Positions 7,877-18,100 of a DNA stretch of 30,945 bases are shown piece by piece. The notes below the pieces were generated by a model, which did no database searches, was not told where the DNA came from, and saw nothing but the letters and a program-made list of their open reading frames with translations. The DNA is from a virus: IMG/VR virus record IMGVR_UViG_3300037558_000964, positions 1 through 30,945 of that record; one strand, written 5' to 3'. How positions within the stretch are numbered: the first letter of the stretch is position 1; the number at the start of each line of letters is the position of its first letter. Position numbers and translations under genes: made by a program.

Positions 7877-8605
7877 ATGCACCCAGATCAAGTTTCAGTA
7901 ACAGGCGTTAACTTAGTAAAGAAGTTTGAGGGGCTTCATAAACTTAAAGACGATGGATTAGTTCATGCATATAGATGTCCAGCAGGAAAGTGGACTATAG
8001 GATGGGGTGTATGCAGAGGTGTACGCTCTGGAATGCGTATTACAAAGGATGAGGCGGAGACTAAACTTTTAGACGAGCTTACCGATCATTCTAAATGTAT
8101 TTATCGTTTAGTTAATGTTCCTTTAACACAACATCAATTTGATGCTCTTACCTCATTTATCTATAATCTAGGAGAGCCAGCATTTAAGTCTTCCACTCTT
8201 TTAAAGAAACTTAATAAAGGTTTATATGACGAAGTTCCAGAACAATTGATGCGATGGAACAAGGCCCGTGTCGATGGTACTCTTACTCCTTTAAGAGGCC
8301 TTACTAGAAGACGCTCTGCCGAAGCCGCTTTATTTGCTATGGATACAAAACTAGCAGATGATGGCGGAGATATCATGGCTCAAAAGCCACAGGCAGAAGC
8401 CCCAAAACCTCTTACAAAAAGTAAGACAATGGCTGGTGTTGGTATAGCTGGAGCCGCTACCGCAATGGGCGAAGTAAGCACTCAACTAGAAGGGCTTACA
8501 AGTTACTCCGACAGCTTAAAAACTTTGTTTCTTGTATGTGCGATAGCTGGCATAGGTTTAGCCGCTTACGCTAGATTTAAAGACCACAAAGAAGGGGTTC
8601 ACTAG
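7877..8605 (+). CDS. GH24 phage lysozyme (endolysin) with C-terminal membrane segment
   Basis: A 242-aa T4/P22-type lysozyme that cleaves the peptidoglycan glycan backbone to release progeny. Catalytic Glu18 lies in KKFEGL, and AYRCPAGKWTIGWG supplies Cys34 at the usual Asp/Cys position and Thr40. About ten extra residues sit between Glu18 and Cys34 compared with the common E-8-D spacing. The core ends near residue 155 (RRRSAEAALF). A linker rich in P, K and A follows, then a small glycine/alanine hydrophobic patch (185-198) and a clear transmembrane segment (about 216-231, TLFLVCAIAGIGLAAY) with a basic tail. That tail may hold the enzyme at the membrane or act like a holin. I choose ATG 7877, since AGGAG at 7867-7871 would overlap the alternative GTG at 7871. 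No other holin is obvious. Confidence 0.88.
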   Translation: MHPDQVSVTGVNLVKKFEGLHKLKDDGLVHAYRCPAGKWTIGWGVCRGVRSGMRITKDEAETKLLDELTDHSKCIYRLVNVPLTQHQFDALTSFIYNLGEPAFKSSTLLKKLNKGLYDEVPEQLMRWNKARVDGTLTPLRGLTRRRSAEAALFAMDTKLADDGGDIMAQKPQAEAPKPLTKSKTMAGVGIAGAATAMGEVSTQLEGLTSYSDSLKTLFLVCAIAGIGLAAYARFKDHKEGVH

Positions 8606-8609
8606 TGTC

Positions 8610-8741
8610 GTGGTCAAAGTAGCAAGCCTACCAAAAAGTAGATTTATTGCCTACGACGACGATGGAAACATACTAGTAATAACCACTCAAAAAGGCGTTC
8701 TCCACCAAGTTATTAGAGAGTACGAAAGAGACAAAGAATGA
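8610..8741 (+). CDS. Small conserved-type hypothetical protein in lysis cassette
   Basis: A 43-aa frame from GTG 8610, reading MVKVASLPKSRFIAYDDDG and ending EYERDKE. It fills the gap after the lysozyme gene exactly, and its TGA overlaps the next ATG (ATGA at 8738-8741), which argues that it is translated. GAAGGGG at 8591-8597 is a distant ribosome binding site. There is no membrane segment. Short proteins with this KSRFI/DDDGN/VITT layout occur in marine phages, but I know of no function. Confidence 0.6.
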   Translation: MVKVASLPKSRFIAYDDDGNILVITTQKGVLHQVIREYERDKE

Positions 8742-8995
8742 TTGGTCTTATCACAGGAAAAATTAAAACAGCCGTAATTATACTTTTATCTGTAGGTCTT
8801 CCTATACTGTACGTCCTTGGACGAATGGGGGGTGGGGCAAAAGTTAAGCAAACTGTTTTAAAAGAAGAAGCTGAGAAAGCTGAAAAAAGAGCAGATTTTT
8901 ACAAAAAGATGGCAGAGCATGAACAAATTATTGAAGATGACCGTCCTCGTAATCACGATGACTTTATTAACAAATTGCGGTCAGACGGTCTATAG
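8738..8995 (+). CDS. Rz-like inner-membrane spanin subunit
   Basis: An 85-aa protein with a short N-terminal segment, one transmembrane helix (about 10-29, TAVIILLSVGLPILYVLGRM) and then a charged coiled coil (about 38-66) ending in RPRNHDDFINKLRSDGL. This is the layout of an i-spanin, which bridges inner and outer membranes with its lipoprotein partner in the last step of lysis. The gene follows the endolysin and overlaps, in another frame, a lipoprotein gene (8919-9188), the arrangement familiar from lambda Rz/Rz1. The assignment rests on topology and context, since spanins share little sequence. Confidence 0.65.
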   Translation: MIGLITGKIKTAVIILLSVGLPILYVLGRMGGGAKVKQTVLKEEAEKAEKRADFYKKMAEHEQIIEDDRPRNHDDFINKLRSDGL

Positions 8996-9188
8996 AACAA
9001 ACATGGAAATTTACTGCCCAACTTTAAAGAGTTACGCAGATGATCATGGTGGGATTATTGCTGACGAACTTGTTGAAGCAGAAGAGTTTGTAAACATGAC
9101 AAACACTATAGACACTCTAGAAGACTACTACGCTCTGAGAAAGAAAGTAGAAGCCTGTCATGCAGAGTCTAAAAAGGGAGTGAACTAA
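8919..9188 (+). CDS. Rz1-like outer-membrane lipoprotein (o-spanin candidate)
   Basis: An 89-aa protein starting inside the preceding gene and sharing 77 bases with it in another frame. The first 20 residues are a lipoprotein signal: basic MNKLLK, a hydrophobic stretch, and a lipobox LLTNC with Cys20 as the acylation site. The mature part, about 69 residues, is acidic and helical (EAEEFVNMTNTIDTLEDYYALRKKVEAC) and lacks the proline richness of lambda Rz1. With the upstream inner-membrane partner it makes a plausible two-component spanin. It could instead be a different phage lipoprotein. Its stop overlaps the next start by one base (TAATG). Confidence 0.62.
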   Translation: MNKLLKMTVLVITMTLLTNCGQTVYRTNMEIYCPTLKSYADDHGGIIADELVEAEEFVNMTNTIDTLEDYYALRKKVEACHAESKKGVN

Positions 9189-11389
9189 TGCTGAATGCAA
9201 GCTCAATGGCGGCACAAAACACTGAAATAGAAAAGGCTTCAGTAGGTAGCGATAAAACCTTTAAAGAAACTCTTGAGACAGGTGCAAACGCTGTTACGGG
9301 AGCCATTGAATCTGGGATATCAAGTATAAATAGTGGGGCGACTAAAGCGTTTAATGCGGTTAACGAGTTTGCTTCAGACGGGGGCGAAGACGCTTCTTTT
9401 AATTCAGAAACAGGAAAGTTTAATGTAGACTCTGAAGGCAATGCAATGACAGGCATAGCCAGTGCAGAGTCTGGTGGAATGGACCTATTAAAACTAGCGG
9501 TGCTATCCATTACTGACCCTCTAGCCGCCGCCAAACAAAACCCTTATTGGGATAGTTCAGCTAACGAAAACAAAGGCGGATATGATAAATCTAGAGATGT
9601 AGACGGCGACGGTCTTCCTGATTACGACTCTAACGGTAAAAAAATAACCTTTAGTTCAGAATGGAGTGCGGAAAGTCAGAAAATTATAATGGGGGAAGAC
9701 GGCAAACCGTCCCATTTTAAAGTTGGCCACGACACTTACAAGTTTAATTCAACTACGGGGCAATATGACAAATATTCAAACGGAGTTAAAGAAGAAAAAA
9801 CAGACGGCACTTCTGGTCAAAAGACAGAATTTGAGCAAATGGTTGAAGAAGAAGAAACTAAACTAAAAAGCGATATGGCTGGCTACATGGAAGAGGCTAA
9901 ACTGCTTGTAGCTAATCAAGACGAAAGTATAAAAGGTTTGCTAGACGACCCTGAAGGGTTTTTAACAGGGGCTGGTTTAAGCGTTTCTGACAGCTTGACC
10001 GCAATAGACGCAGACCAAGACGGTGCAGTGATAGATTCTACAAACCCTAACTACGGATTAGAGGGAGAGACTCCTACAGCTAATGTAAATCAAGTAAAAG
10101 TAAGCGACCTTACTCTTATTGACCAAGTTACAGCAAAAAACGCTGATACATACGACGCAGATACTGTTACAGATTCTTTAACAGGAGAACAGTATAACGT
10201 AGACCCTATTACGGGTAAGGTGTCTGACGAAAGTTTAGTAGACGGCAAAAGTCTTACTATTGACATGGAAGGTTCTGCCACAGGGGTTAATTCAGACGGG
10301 ACTAAGAATTACGTTGGCGAAGCTCTTAAAGAGTATGAAACGCAAAATATTAGTAACATCATTGATACCAGCACAGTTTCTGGAAAACTACTCGCACAGG
10401 AACTAGGCGAAGGAAACTACACAGACACTAAAGCTACTATGCTAGGACAGCTTGAAATACTTAGTAAACAATTTGTTGATCAAGACGGAAACCCTAAGAT
10501 ACCTACTTGGTGTCAGGCATTATCAAGAAATGTCTCTAGAAATATTGCGTTTACAGGTATGTCTGGCTCTGGAGCGTTGGCGGCAATGTGTACTGCGTTA
10601 ATGGAATCTACTCTCCCAGTAGCTGAAGCTGACTCAGGGTTTTTCAAAGACCTGACAATAAGGAACCTTACAAATCGGCAAGAAACTACTATCAACAAAG
10701 CAAAAGTTTTATCTAACTTTGAGATGACAAACGTAGACACAAAAACAAAAGCGGCAATTCAAAACGCCGAAGCATTCTTAAAAATGGATACGTTAAACTT
10801 AACTATCCAAAATGAAGCAGAAGTTATCAACACACAAACGAGAGTAACAGGACTTTTTGAAGACCAAAAAGCTGTAAACGCTCAAAGATTATTTACAGCG
10901 TCAGAACAAAATAAAATGGATATGTTTTATGATAACCTAAGTACGCAAGCTGAAATGTTTGTTGCTGAACAAGTAAACAACATGAAAAAGTTTAACGTCG
11001 GCGAACTTAACGATAACTCTGAGTTTAACGCATCTTTGCAAACTAACCGTGAGCAATTTATAGCAAATATGCAGTTTAATATTGATACGGCAATTGCTGA
11101 ATGGAAACAAAATGTAATCCTAACTGAATACAAAACTAAAGCAGATGCCGCTTCTCAAGATGCAAAGAACCTTCTTGGAGTAAAGCTTGAAGTGATGAAC
11201 CAGCTTTGGGATGAGGCTGATATGCTGTTGGATTACGTTGTGAAGATTGGCGAAAACGATAAAGACAGACAACTAGCACTAGCTGAAATAGCCGCTGGCA
11301 AGTCCGCTTCTAAAGACAGCATCTGGTCTTCTGTACTAGGAGCCGCCGCAGCAATGGGAACTAAATTTGCTTTAACAGGAGGCTTTTAA
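9188..11389 (+). CDS. Large virion-associated protein, probable internal virion (ejection) protein
   Basis: A 733-aa protein of no family I can name. Residues 137-145 (DVDGDGLPD) and 274-283 (DADQDGAVID) are EF-hand or thrombospondin-3-like calcium loops. The C-terminal half (about 480-700) is long, helical and rich in N, Q, E and K, like internal core proteins of podoviruses, and the last 20 residues are small and hydrophobic (SVLGAAAAMGTKFALTGGF). It begins the block of large proteins that ends at 18842 and includes a peptidoglycan hydrolase, so a role in the ejection apparatus is likely. GGGAG at 9177-9181 precedes the ATG, which overlaps the previous stop. Confidence 0.65.
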   Translation: MLNASSMAAQNTEIEKASVGSDKTFKETLETGANAVTGAIESGISSINSGATKAFNAVNEFASDGGEDASFNSETGKFNVDSEGNAMTGIASAESGGMDLLKLAVLSITDPLAAAKQNPYWDSSANENKGGYDKSRDVDGDGLPDYDSNGKKITFSSEWSAESQKIIMGEDGKPSHFKVGHDTYKFNSTTGQYDKYSNGVKEEKTDGTSGQKTEFEQMVEEEETKLKSDMAGYMEEAKLLVANQDESIKGLLDDPEGFLTGAGLSVSDSLTAIDADQDGAVIDSTNPNYGLEGETPTANVNQVKVSDLTLIDQVTAKNADTYDADTVTDSLTGEQYNVDPITGKVSDESLVDGKSLTIDMEGSATGVNSDGTKNYVGEALKEYETQNISNIIDTSTVSGKLLAQELGEGNYTDTKATMLGQLEILSKQFVDQDGNPKIPTWCQALSRNVSRNIAFTGMSGSGALAAMCTALMESTLPVAEADSGFFKDLTIRNLTNRQETTINKAKVLSNFEMTNVDTKTKAAIQNAEAFLKMDTLNLTIQNEAEVINTQTRVTGLFEDQKAVNAQRLFTASEQNKMDMFYDNLSTQAEMFVAEQVNNMKKFNVGELNDNSEFNASLQTNREQFIANMQFNIDTAIAEWKQNVILTEYKTKADAASQDAKNLLGVKLEVMNQLWDEADMLLDYVVKIGENDKDRQLALAEIAAGKSASKDSIWSSVLGAAAAMGTKFALTGGF

Positions 11390-11390
11390 A

Positions 11391-11567
11391 GTGGGAATGA
11401 ATTTACGACAAGCCGTCGAAACAAGCATCAAGTCTTTCTACAAAGGAGAGCCTTTAGCTAAAACAACGGAGGAAGCTGGGGAGGTAATATATACCCTGGA
11501 GTACTTCACAGATATGGGGTCTGAAGACAGTAAAAAGGAAAAGAAGAATGACAAAAAGGATGTTTGA
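11391..11567 (+). CDS. Small hypothetical protein between virion genes
   Basis: A 58-aa frame starting at GTG 11391 with a perfect AGGAGG (11377-11382) eight bases upstream. The protein reads GMNLRQAVETSIKSFYKG near its start and ends in a lysine- and aspartate-rich tail. The predicted helix, the YTLEYF segment and the charged end are all I can describe. It lies immediately after the stop at 11389 and overlaps the next gene by 20 bases, so it is probably translated as part of the late operon. An in-frame ATG at 11397 is an alternative start but is farther from the ideal spacing. Confidence 0.6.
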   Translation: MGMNLRQAVETSIKSFYKGEPLAKTTEEAGEVIYTLEYFTDMGSEDSKKEKKNDKKDV

Positions 11568-12096
11568 TGGGCCTATTGCTGGGGAAAATTACACTTCAGA
11601 TACACGAAACTATGCATGGCATAGGCCGCCTGAACTAAACACTTATGACGAGGGCGTAGAGTTTTTTATTAAACGGCTTTCAGACCCTGAGAAAATGTCT
11701 TTTTATACATCGTCTATGGCAAGCGGATTGTCTATTTTAGACCTTACAACTCATGCCATGCTTCAGATGGTCCAAGACGGCATTGTGACTGTTGATGTTG
11801 GCATTCTAGTCTGTGGGCCAATTGCAAAATCTTTAGAAATGTTGGCAGAAAAACAAGAAATTACTTTTGAAAAGGGTTGGAAAGATACGCCTACAATCAT
11901 GACTCCAGCAATAATGAAGTCCATGATGGCTGCTGAAAATGAAGAGGGGCCAGAGCGAGAAGTTTTAAATATGTTAGAGGAAGACGTTGAAGAAGCCCCC
12001 GTAGGTATAATGGCAGTTGATGACGACTTTGTAGCTTCTACAGAAGAACAAGAAGCTATGATGGGCGTAGCCCAAGAAGACGAAGAAGCCGCATAA
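11548..12096 (+). CDS. Conserved virion-associated hypothetical protein
   Basis: A 182-aa protein. The N-terminus (MFDGPIAGENY, then WHRPPE) and the central TVDVGILVCGPIAKSLEMLAEK match in layout a family common in marine myo- and podoviruses, usually listed as virion or structural hypothetical. The C-terminal third is strongly acidic (EEDVEEAPVG and a final EDEEAA). There are no catalytic motifs. AAGGA at 11536-11540 gives good spacing to the ATG. Its neighbours are large internal virion proteins, so a virion assembly or core role is inferred only from context. Confidence 0.65.
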   Translation: MTKRMFDGPIAGENYTSDTRNYAWHRPPELNTYDEGVEFFIKRLSDPEKMSFYTSSMASGLSILDLTTHAMLQMVQDGIVTVDVGILVCGPIAKSLEMLAEKQEITFEKGWKDTPTIMTPAIMKSMMAAENEEGPEREVLNMLEEDVEEAPVGIMAVDDDFVASTEEQEAMMGVAQEDEEAA

Positions 12097-12173
12097 AACT
12101 TCTTCATACAATGCTAGGGGCGACTCTATGTTGTTTACTTATTTTTTATGCCTCAAACACACAGGATGAACAA

Positions 12174-15100
12174 ATGGTATTACAGTTTAAAGGCGATAGC
12201 TATAGAAGCAGAGCAATAGCACAGTCTAGAAACTCTGGAGGGGGTGTTGTGGCAAAAACAGCCGCTAACTTTATGGAAGGCATAATGGCTATTGATGAGA
12301 GTGTCACTAAAGAGGCCAACTCTCTATCTTTGAGTTTTTTAAGAGAAATAGAATCAAGCAAAACGCTACAGGCCAAGGCTGATGCAGAGTGGGCTACCAT
12401 TCAAGCACATTTAAAAGAATTTAAAAAAGATGAAAGTTGGGACGATGCTTACACTGGTTGGGTAACACAACAATTTTTGAATCGTGGGGTTACTGATACA
12501 GTTCGTGGTGACCTTTTCAAAAATATACAAGAAGGTAACTTGGAAATAATTGTTCCCTCAGAACAAAAAGCAGAAAAGGCAGTTGAGCTAGTTTCTCCTG
12601 AAGAATCCTATGTAACTTTAATGGCGGAACTAGCGGAAAAAGAAAGTAGTGGAGATCATACAGCAAATGTACTTATTGAGAAAGGCTCTCAAAAAGGAAC
12701 GTATGCTATGGGTCTTTATGGGTTTACGGAAAAACGATTAAAAGATTGGGCGGATGTACACTCTGTTGACTACGAAAGCGAAAAAACAAAAAAGTCTTTT
12801 AATGCTAAATTTTTAAATAGTCCAGAATTACAAAATAAAGTAATGCTATGGCATTTAAAAGACCTAGATAAAAGAATAAATAAAATAGGTTTTAATAAAC
12901 TCTCCGAAAATAAAGCAAAGCTTAAAGACGGTACGCCTATTACTAGGAATGGGATGATAGCCGCCGCTCATCTTGGTGGGTTCGGTGGAATGGTTTCGTT
13001 TGTTAAAAGTAAAGGAAATAATAACCCTGACGATCAGTTTGGTACGACTTTAGCGACGTATGCAAAAAAGTTTCAAGGCGGCGGTGCTATAGACAGCGAA
13101 AACAAAAAAGAAGAAACGTTACTGAGCGGTCTGCAAACGTACTTTAATTCTGGCAATAGAGGAAAAAAGAAGGCTATTAAATTAGCTATGAACGCTTATA
13201 ACTTGTCTGAAGACGAGGCGGAACAGTATTTAGTAGGTTCTATTTCAAAGCACGGAACGAAGATTAATGCTAGTAATGTTAGGCTTAAAGCAAACGTAGA
13301 GTTTCCAAAGACCTTTGACGGTGTTTTAGCCGCACAAGCAGAGCTACTAGCAAAATTCCCTGACTTTAAACCCAGTGACGAAGCCCATCCAGCGTTTAAA
13401 AGATATAACGCATTAGATGACCTTAAAAAAATTATGATAACCTCTGAAGACGATCGATATAGACGGGAGATGTTAAATAATCCAAAAAATCTTGAAGCCT
13501 TAGACTTTGATACGTTTAGGCAAATTGTGGTTAAACAAACTGGGGATATTGCAAGAAAGGATTTTGGAGATGATGAAGAAGCGTATTTAAAGGCTGTAGA
13601 AGACGCTATGGATGCAAAAGGATTTGATCTTGCTTTTGATATCTACCTACAACGTCGAAAGTATGCCACATCTCTTTCTAAAATGCCTGATGTAGGAAAT
13701 GTTGATACCAAAACAGATTATGAAGGGTACGAACTAAAAGTGTTACAGGCCTATGGTGTTACCGATAAAGGTGACCTTGATGAAACCGTACAAAAAACAT
13801 TAGAAACTATAGAAAGTTCTTTGAGTACAACTGATCCAAACCTACCAAAAACTTTTGATCATGAGGCCTTACTGCACTTTAGGGAAGAAAATCCACTCGC
13901 TACCTCAAAGGAAACTCTTGCGTTTATGACCAAAATAGCAATGGCGAAAAGTGTAGCAGAAAACAAAAACAAAATGCCATCAACAAAAATGGAAGCCCTA
14001 GCTGTACTTGATAATACTGAGGCTAGTGCTGACCAGCTTAAAGCCGCTAAAAGAATTTTAAACCAGCTTTCTACAAACGATATGAAACCAGTTGGCGGAA
14101 AAACAAATTACACAATAGATGGAGTGACGTATACAAACTACCGATACGACTTATATTTAAAGTATAACCATGTAACACAAGAAAATGAGCTTGTAGATTC
14201 TTATGGTAACAAGGTTGATAATGAAACTCAAATGGCTCGTAAAGAAGAAATTGAAAATGTTACAGCCATCCATAATGCTTTAAGTATTGATACTAGAAAA
14301 CATAACGACATGGTTAACGTTAGCAAAAACTTTGGTCGTCTAATGAAACGCCTTACGGGGATAGTAGAGGAACATCCAAAGGTTATTACCGCTGGGGGTA
14401 CGGTTGCTTCAACGGTTTCTTCCGCTACACTTGACATATCTTCTATATTTTCAACTGTAAATGATTTATTTGGGGGCGAAGATACAACGATAAACAGATC
14501 CGAAGTAGAGAACCGTCTTAGAGAAATAAACTTTTTAGAGAGCGGTCAATCATTAAGAGATTTATTAAATCAGAAAATTACAGATCTTGCTGGGGCTAGA
14601 AAACAGTTTGTTGCTGGGGCAGTGTTAGCCATTTTCACAACGGGGCAAGTTTACGGACAAACAGGCCAAAGTATGTCTAACAAAGATTACGATAGATTTT
14701 CAAAGTTCTTACTAGGGTTTAAAGATTCAAAGAACTTTTTTGAATCTGTAGGAACGTTTATGCAGAGGCAAAATGCAAGTATAAACGATAGTGCGAATGC
14801 CATTAATGGTAGTAGTCTATTTGAGGCTCACGCAAACCAGTATGGGGGAGCAAGGCCTAAACCGACAGCAAAAAATTTAACTGCACTAAAAAACAGTGAC
14901 GAAGAATTTAAAGAGCTTTCTATTTATTTTGACAGGTTAGCAACGAGTTCGATCACGAATGAAAATACAGTAGTTAATCCAGAGGTAACTCAACCTGATA
15001 GCAGTAGCGGTGATCCTTTACTTAACATTGAAACTGACAACGGCGTAGACCCAGCGTTAATAAGAATAGATTTTGATAATTTACCTGACGGCGTTTCCGC

Positions 15101-15176
15101 TCAAGAGGCTTACGATAGTCTTGAAGTAGGTGAAAAGTTTATTGCCACAGATGGCAAAGTTGGAACAAAACAATAA
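12174..15176 (+). CDS. Internal virion protein with peptidoglycan hydrolase domain
   Basis: A 1000-aa protein probably ejected with the DNA, where it opens the cell wall for genome entry, the role of T7 gp16. After a helical N-terminus, residues about 146-303 form a lysozyme/transglycosylase-like domain: the EKESSGD motif has a likely catalytic Glu157, YAMGLYGFTEKRLKDW follows, and an AHLGGFGG block at 265-272 closes the site. The remaining 700 residues are mostly helical, as in podovirus core proteins. A frame extending upstream to ATG 12111 is open, but that start has no ribosome binding site. ATG 12174 has AGGA at 12163-12166. The gap 12097-12173 shows no clear promoter. Confidence 0.72.
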   Translation: MVLQFKGDSYRSRAIAQSRNSGGGVVAKTAANFMEGIMAIDESVTKEANSLSLSFLREIESSKTLQAKADAEWATIQAHLKEFKKDESWDDAYTGWVTQQFLNRGVTDTVRGDLFKNIQEGNLEIIVPSEQKAEKAVELVSPEESYVTLMAELAEKESSGDHTANVLIEKGSQKGTYAMGLYGFTEKRLKDWADVHSVDYESEKTKKSFNAKFLNSPELQNKVMLWHLKDLDKRINKIGFNKLSENKAKLKDGTPITRNGMIAAAHLGGFGGMVSFVKSKGNNNPDDQFGTTLATYAKKFQGGGAIDSENKKEETLLSGLQTYFNSGNRGKKKAIKLAMNAYNLSEDEAEQYLVGSISKHGTKINASNVRLKANVEFPKTFDGVLAAQAELLAKFPDFKPSDEAHPAFKRYNALDDLKKIMITSEDDRYRREMLNNPKNLEALDFDTFRQIVVKQTGDIARKDFGDDEEAYLKAVEDAMDAKGFDLAFDIYLQRRKYATSLSKMPDVGNVDTKTDYEGYELKVLQAYGVTDKGDLDETVQKTLETIESSLSTTDPNLPKTFDHEALLHFREENPLATSKETLAFMTKIAMAKSVAENKNKMPSTKMEALAVLDNTEASADQLKAAKRILNQLSTNDMKPVGGKTNYTIDGVTYTNYRYDLYLKYNHVTQENELVDSYGNKVDNETQMARKEEIENVTAIHNALSIDTRKHNDMVNVSKNFGRLMKRLTGIVEEHPKVITAGGTVASTVSSATLDISSIFSTVNDLFGGEDTTINRSEVENRLREINFLESGQSLRDLLNQKITDLAGARKQFVAGAVLAIFTTGQVYGQTGQSMSNKDYDRFSKFLLGFKDSKNFFESVGTFMQRQNASINDSANAINGSSLFEAHANQYGGARPKPTAKNLTALKNSDEEFKELSIYFDRLATSSITNENTVVNPEVTQPDSSSGDPLLNIETDNGVDPALIRIDFDNLPDGVSAQEAYDSLEVGEKFIATDGKVGTKQ

Positions 15177-15185
15177 GGACGTAAA

Positions 15186-18100
15186 ATGGCTAATGTAAAT
15201 CCTTGGGATACAGGTAATGAAGAACTGGCAGTTGTAACTGCACAAAATCCGTGGGATACGGGTTCTGAAGTATTAGCCATACCGATAATTGAGGGCGGCA
15301 CTGGAGAGGGGGAAGCTACACTACCCCAGACGGAAGAACCTACAGTAAAAGAAAAATACCATATGTCTATGTGGGATGACATGGATAAGAGTGATGCAGA
15401 CGCTGAATATGCACGGTTAGAAAGTCTTGATGAAACTGTGTATGACGAAAAGTCTGGTTTTCTTGTAGTTATTCCGACAGACCAAAATAATCTATCTAGA
15501 CCTGTTACTATTCCAAAACCAGAAACTGTAAGAGAGGGTATTTTTGGCGGAGAAGGTATTTTTACAAAAGAAGAAATGGAAGATATTTCAAATGTTTCAC
15601 TTCTTGGGGGTGCTTCTAAAGATAACTCTCAACGGGAAATGGAAGAAATGGCTCAAAAGGGTGAGATACCTAGTGATCCAAGTATAGAAGAACTAGATAT
15701 GTTAGGCCTGTCTCCTGAAGCAACGACGGGCGTAGGCCAAAAACTTCTTGCTAGTGGGTTTGATGCGTCAGGAGAATGGATAACTTTTGGTGGCTCTGTA
15801 ATAGATTTAGGAATACGGATGGCTGGTGCTACCTCTGAAAAATTAGGTGGACCAGAAATTACTAGCGATTTAGGAGAAAAAATTGTTGGATTTGGGCAGA
15901 GTTTTCCAGATGCGAAAACACAAAATCTTGGAGACTTACTATTAATCGAAGCCCTACCTTTAGCCAATGCTTATGGTTTAGGAAGAAGTGTTGTTAAAAA
16001 GGTATCCGCTGAAGCCCCAAAATATAAGCAGTACTTAATGAAGGCTTTTAGAGAAGCGTCAGGGACGTTAGCTCTAGTCTCTGGCATGGAAGCGGAAACG
16101 GGTGGCCTTCTTGTTGGGGAAGACGCAATGCTACAAATATGGGATGGGTTTGAAAAAGGAGATACTGTAGCTACAAGCAAACTAGCGAATACAGCAAATT
16201 TATTTGCAGATGCTCTAGTTGCATCAGGTATTTTCAATACCGTTGCGTACCCAATTGCCTTTACTTATAACACCGTTGCTCATGGAATGGTTTCGCCCCT
16301 TTATAGTATTACTATGAAGGGAACCGACGCTAAAAGAAAAGAGTTAATGGCTGGTATTTTACAAAAACTAACATCTCATGTGGATAATACTAGCGTGACA
16401 GGAATTGCAAACAACGAAAATAAACAAATTTTAATGAGGGAAATTGTAGAAACCCTTCAGGAAAATAGCGAAATTTTTATAGAGATGGGGAAAAACAAAC
16501 CTATCATAAACCTACAGGTTGATGTAGCTACTGTATTAAAAAATTCAATAAGAAATAATCCAGAAAAAGCGGAAAAACTTAATCCAGTAATTCAAAAACT
16601 TGAGCAATTTGCAAAAGGGTTTGAAGGAACGGGTGGACCTTTATCTACCTCAAGGTCTAGTGTTATAACTCAAGCTGAAAAGGCACTAGATCAGGTTGAG
16701 GGAGTAGCTTTTAATGATATAGCAAACGCATCTGAAAACATTGTAGAAGCTAAACGAGTAGACTTAAACATAGCCCCTGGTGCAGACAACATTAAAAACT
16801 TAGAAGCAACAGTAGAAACTCTTTCAAACAATATTGTTAAAGAAATGCCTTTAAACCTTGAATTAGGATCGAAGGTAGATTCTCTTTTAAGAAATTCTAG
16901 TAGCAATCCTTTAAAAGCTAATACAAAAGTACAAACTTCAAGAAATTTAGCTGAGCAATTAGATGAAGCTGCTACTATATTAACAAACAAAAAGAATGAG
17001 CTTGCTTCTAAAATAAGTGGTGGTGCAGTTAATAAAGACGGTCTTTACGCCATCCTTAAAGCCATGAACGATATACCTAACCTCACTAAAATGGCTAGTG
17101 AAGTAAGCTCTTCAAAGCCTCTTAGTAGCTTGTTAAAAATATTCTCAATTAAAACAAAAAAGGTAAAAGGCAAAAAAGCACCCCAGCCTAAGACAGATGC
17201 GGATTATCTTGTAGACCTAGAAAATTTAATAAAGAAAAACAAATTAGATTTTGGTAAACTGCATAACGAAGTTAGGCCTGAATTAGTTTCTCTTATTAAT
17301 TCATCAGAGGGTCCAATAAAAGCCCAGCTAATAAATCTAAAAAGGTTTATTGATGATGACTCTGTACAGTTTTTATCACAAACAGGCGACAACGTTTTAG
17401 CACAAGACGCACAGGCCTTTATGAAGTTTTACGTGGACGAGTTTGCCCCTTACTTTAAACAAAATGCAAACGGAGTAGATGATCCGCTATCCTCTTGGTA
17501 CAGTGTATGGCAAGAAACAGCTAGACCTAAGAAAGGTGAGTTATCCTCTAGTGCTGGCACATCGTTAAAGCCACGGGCTTTTGAGGAAAAGACCTTTGAG
17601 CTTCTTGAAGAAATTTCTCAAAACCCACTAGGAAGAACTAGTACAGCTTCAGACATTGCAAAACTTTTAAAGACAAGTCCTAACTCTGATCCTGACAAAC
17701 TTTTTGATTATATGTTGCATGACATAGTACAGAGTGTTCAAGTTAGAGTAAGTGCTACTGGGGGGATTGATGATTTAGCAAAAAACGAAATAACTAGTTT
17801 AGGAAATCAGTTAAGTCAGTTTGTTACTTTGATGGAGAGATCAGGGTTTTCAGAAAAAGCAAAAAATCTTAATTCTTTTATAGCTAAGTTAAATCAAACC
17901 AGTGACAACTCTTCACTTTTGGTAAAAACTATTAAAGAAGAAGCTGATAAACTAAAAATTAATTTAGACAAAGCTAAAAAGGACGACTTAAAGGATTTTT
18001 GGACTGTTGTTAAAAGAGAAGGTGTTGACGTTGATATTGCACCAACCTTAGAGCCTGAAAAAGCTTTTGAGAAGTTGTTAAAAACAGACGACGGTAACAC

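Noticed and set aside
12111-12173. Upstream in-frame start adding a hydrophobic N-terminus to the hydrolase-bearing virion protein
   Set aside because: No ribosome binding site precedes ATG 12111, while ATG 12174 has AGGA at good spacing; the added residues do not resemble a signal sequence followed by a cleavage site.
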